Assembly: GCA_937871705.1 (NCBI GenBank)
Contig: CALMOO010000871.1
Coordinates: forward strand, 1-6,074
Source: an uncultured Hymenobacter sp.
GTDB lineage: Bacteria > Bacteroidota > Bacteroidia > Cytophagales > Hymenobacteraceae
DNA: 6,074 bases
Reading direction: 5' to 3'
Positions within the stretch are counted from its first letter, which is position 1. Each line of letters opens with the position of its first letter. Positions 5,158-6,074 of this stretch are shown here, in pieces. Made by a program: the position numbers and the translations under genes. The notes beneath the pieces are model-generated. The model made no database searches, was not told where the DNA came from, and worked only from the letters and a program-made list of their open reading frames with translations.

Positions 5158-6074
5158 CTACTCTAAAAAATGCCATTTGAAAGCAGAACCTTCTTGCTGG
5201 ATGTAACCAGCCGAACTGGCCGGAAAATGACTGCTACAGTAAAGCAGTCCGCGCTCGGCCGCGTAGGTAGCTAGCCACTTACGCGAAGTGCGAGCCGCGG
5301 CCGGAAACTCGCAGAACATAGATACAAGGTCGGGGTCGTTTAATTCGAACGGGTGGTGCAGCACGTCGCCGCCAAACAGGGCTTCCTGCCCGTCGGATAT
5401 AAGCGAGATGGCGGCATGGTCGATGCTGTGTCCTGGGGTAGGGAGAAACCGCACACCCGGCAGCACTTCGGCCCCGTCAATTGGAATGAGCCGCAACCGG
5501 CCCGTGTGTTCGAGGGGCGCCAGGCTGTCGGCAAACACGCCGGGTACGGGCAGCCGCACGGGCTCCCCCAGACTAGCTTGTTGCCGCAGCGCCTGAATGG
5601 CTGCCTCGTCACCTCTAGCCAAGGCCGCCCCGTAATGCCATTCCCGTGCGGAACAGATAAGAGTAGCATTCGGAAAGGTGGCCACCCATTCCGCTCCCAT
5701 CAAGCGCGTATTCCACCCCACGTGGTCGGCATGAATATGCGTGAGTAAGAGGTAGTCCACTTGCTCCGGCTTGATGCCCACATCTGCCAAGCGTTCCAAG
5801 TAGGGCTGGTGAAGGTGGTCGAGTACGGGCAGCGTGGGGCGGCTCTTATCATTGCCAGCACCGGTATCTACCAAAATAGTAAGGCCTTCGTGCTGCACTA
5901 CCCAGGTGTGCACGCTTAGGTTAACCTTGCCGCTTTGAGGGTCATAGGTGCGCGTGTCGTACCATTCTGGATGAGCCGCGAGCTTCGCTTGTCTCAAGCC
6001 GGGTAGCAGTTGGGTAGCCGCGAAGCCCGATAAATCGAGCTCATGGACTTTGGTAATAGTGGTGCGGCCAACCG
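5158..6074 (-). CDS. MBL-fold metallo-hydrolase, N-terminus just off the window
   Basis: The minus-strand frame is open from the right edge to TAG at 5160-5158, giving 304 visible residues. It begins VGRTTITKVHELDLSGFAAT, so only the first ten or so residues are likely missing; the internal TTG at 5997 is not the start. All metal ligands of the metallo-beta-lactamase fold are present (visible numbering): THIHADH with His112, His114, Asp116 and His117; PGHS with His215; GGDVLHH with Asp236; and SSHFP with His282. LVDTGAGND (67-75) is the usual early strand. It should be a two-metal (usually zinc) hydrolase. The glyoxalase II-like/lactonase-like group (COG0491) uses such enzymes on thioesters, lactones or organophosphates; the substrate here is unknown. 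No signal peptide can be judged. It converges on the broken AraC gene, which may once have regulated it. Confidence 0.92.
   Translation of the reverse strand, partial: VGRTTITKVHELDLSGFAATQLLPGLRQAKLAAHPEWYDTRTYDPQSGKVNLSVHTWVVQHEGLTILVDTGAGNDKSRPTLPVLDHLHQPYLERLADVGIKPEQVDYLLLTHIHADHVGWNTRLMGAEWVATFPNATLICSAREWHYGAALARGDEAAIQALRQQASLGEPVRLPVPGVFADSLAPLEHTGRLRLIPIDGAEVLPGVRFLPTPGHSIDHAAISLISDGQEALFGGDVLHHPFELNDPDLVSMFCEFPAAARTSRKWLATYAAERGLLYCSSHFPASSAGYIQQEGSAFKWHFLE

Overview
The window looks like accessory DNA from a high-GC member of the Bacteroidota, most likely Cytophagales and close to Hymenobacter. This is inferred from the style of the proteins (AraC, Crp/Fnr-like and MBL-fold types common there), start codons without clear Shine-Dalgarno sequences, and Bacteroidota-type promoter words. 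No marker gene here proves it.

Layout. At the left edge (1-646, minus) lies the N-terminal two thirds of an AraC-type regulator whose DNA-binding end is off the window. A 468-base stretch without an intact gene follows, holding what looks like a short relic of an IS5-family transposase near 967-1038. A complete Bcr/CflA-type drug efflux transporter of the major facilitator superfamily follows on the minus strand (1115-2341), with a candidate promoter about 115 bases upstream of its start. The 561-base gap up to 2903 contains an inverted repeat and two short, opposite-strand coding-like fragments that may be gene debris. Rightward from 2903 come a Crp/Fnr-like regulator (2903-3514) and, 87 bases later, an NADP(H)-type short-chain dehydrogenase (3602-4327), followed by a hairpin.

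The right third holds a broken AraC-type regulator (4614-5031), frameshifted early and cut off before its DNA-binding domain. After it comes a 53-base near-perfect inverted repeat (5071-5123), then a metallo-beta-lactamase-fold hydrolase on the minus strand (5158-6074) whose first residues lie beyond the right edge.

How the parts may work together: the theme is small regulators beside single enzymes or exporters (Crp-like with dehydrogenase, and divergent efflux pump). This is typical of stress or xenobiotic-response islets that turn over quickly, and the relics fit that turnover. I did not find a convincing new multi-gene system. The items most worth checking are the inverted repeat at 5071-5123 beside the truncated regulator, and the fragments at 2677-2893.
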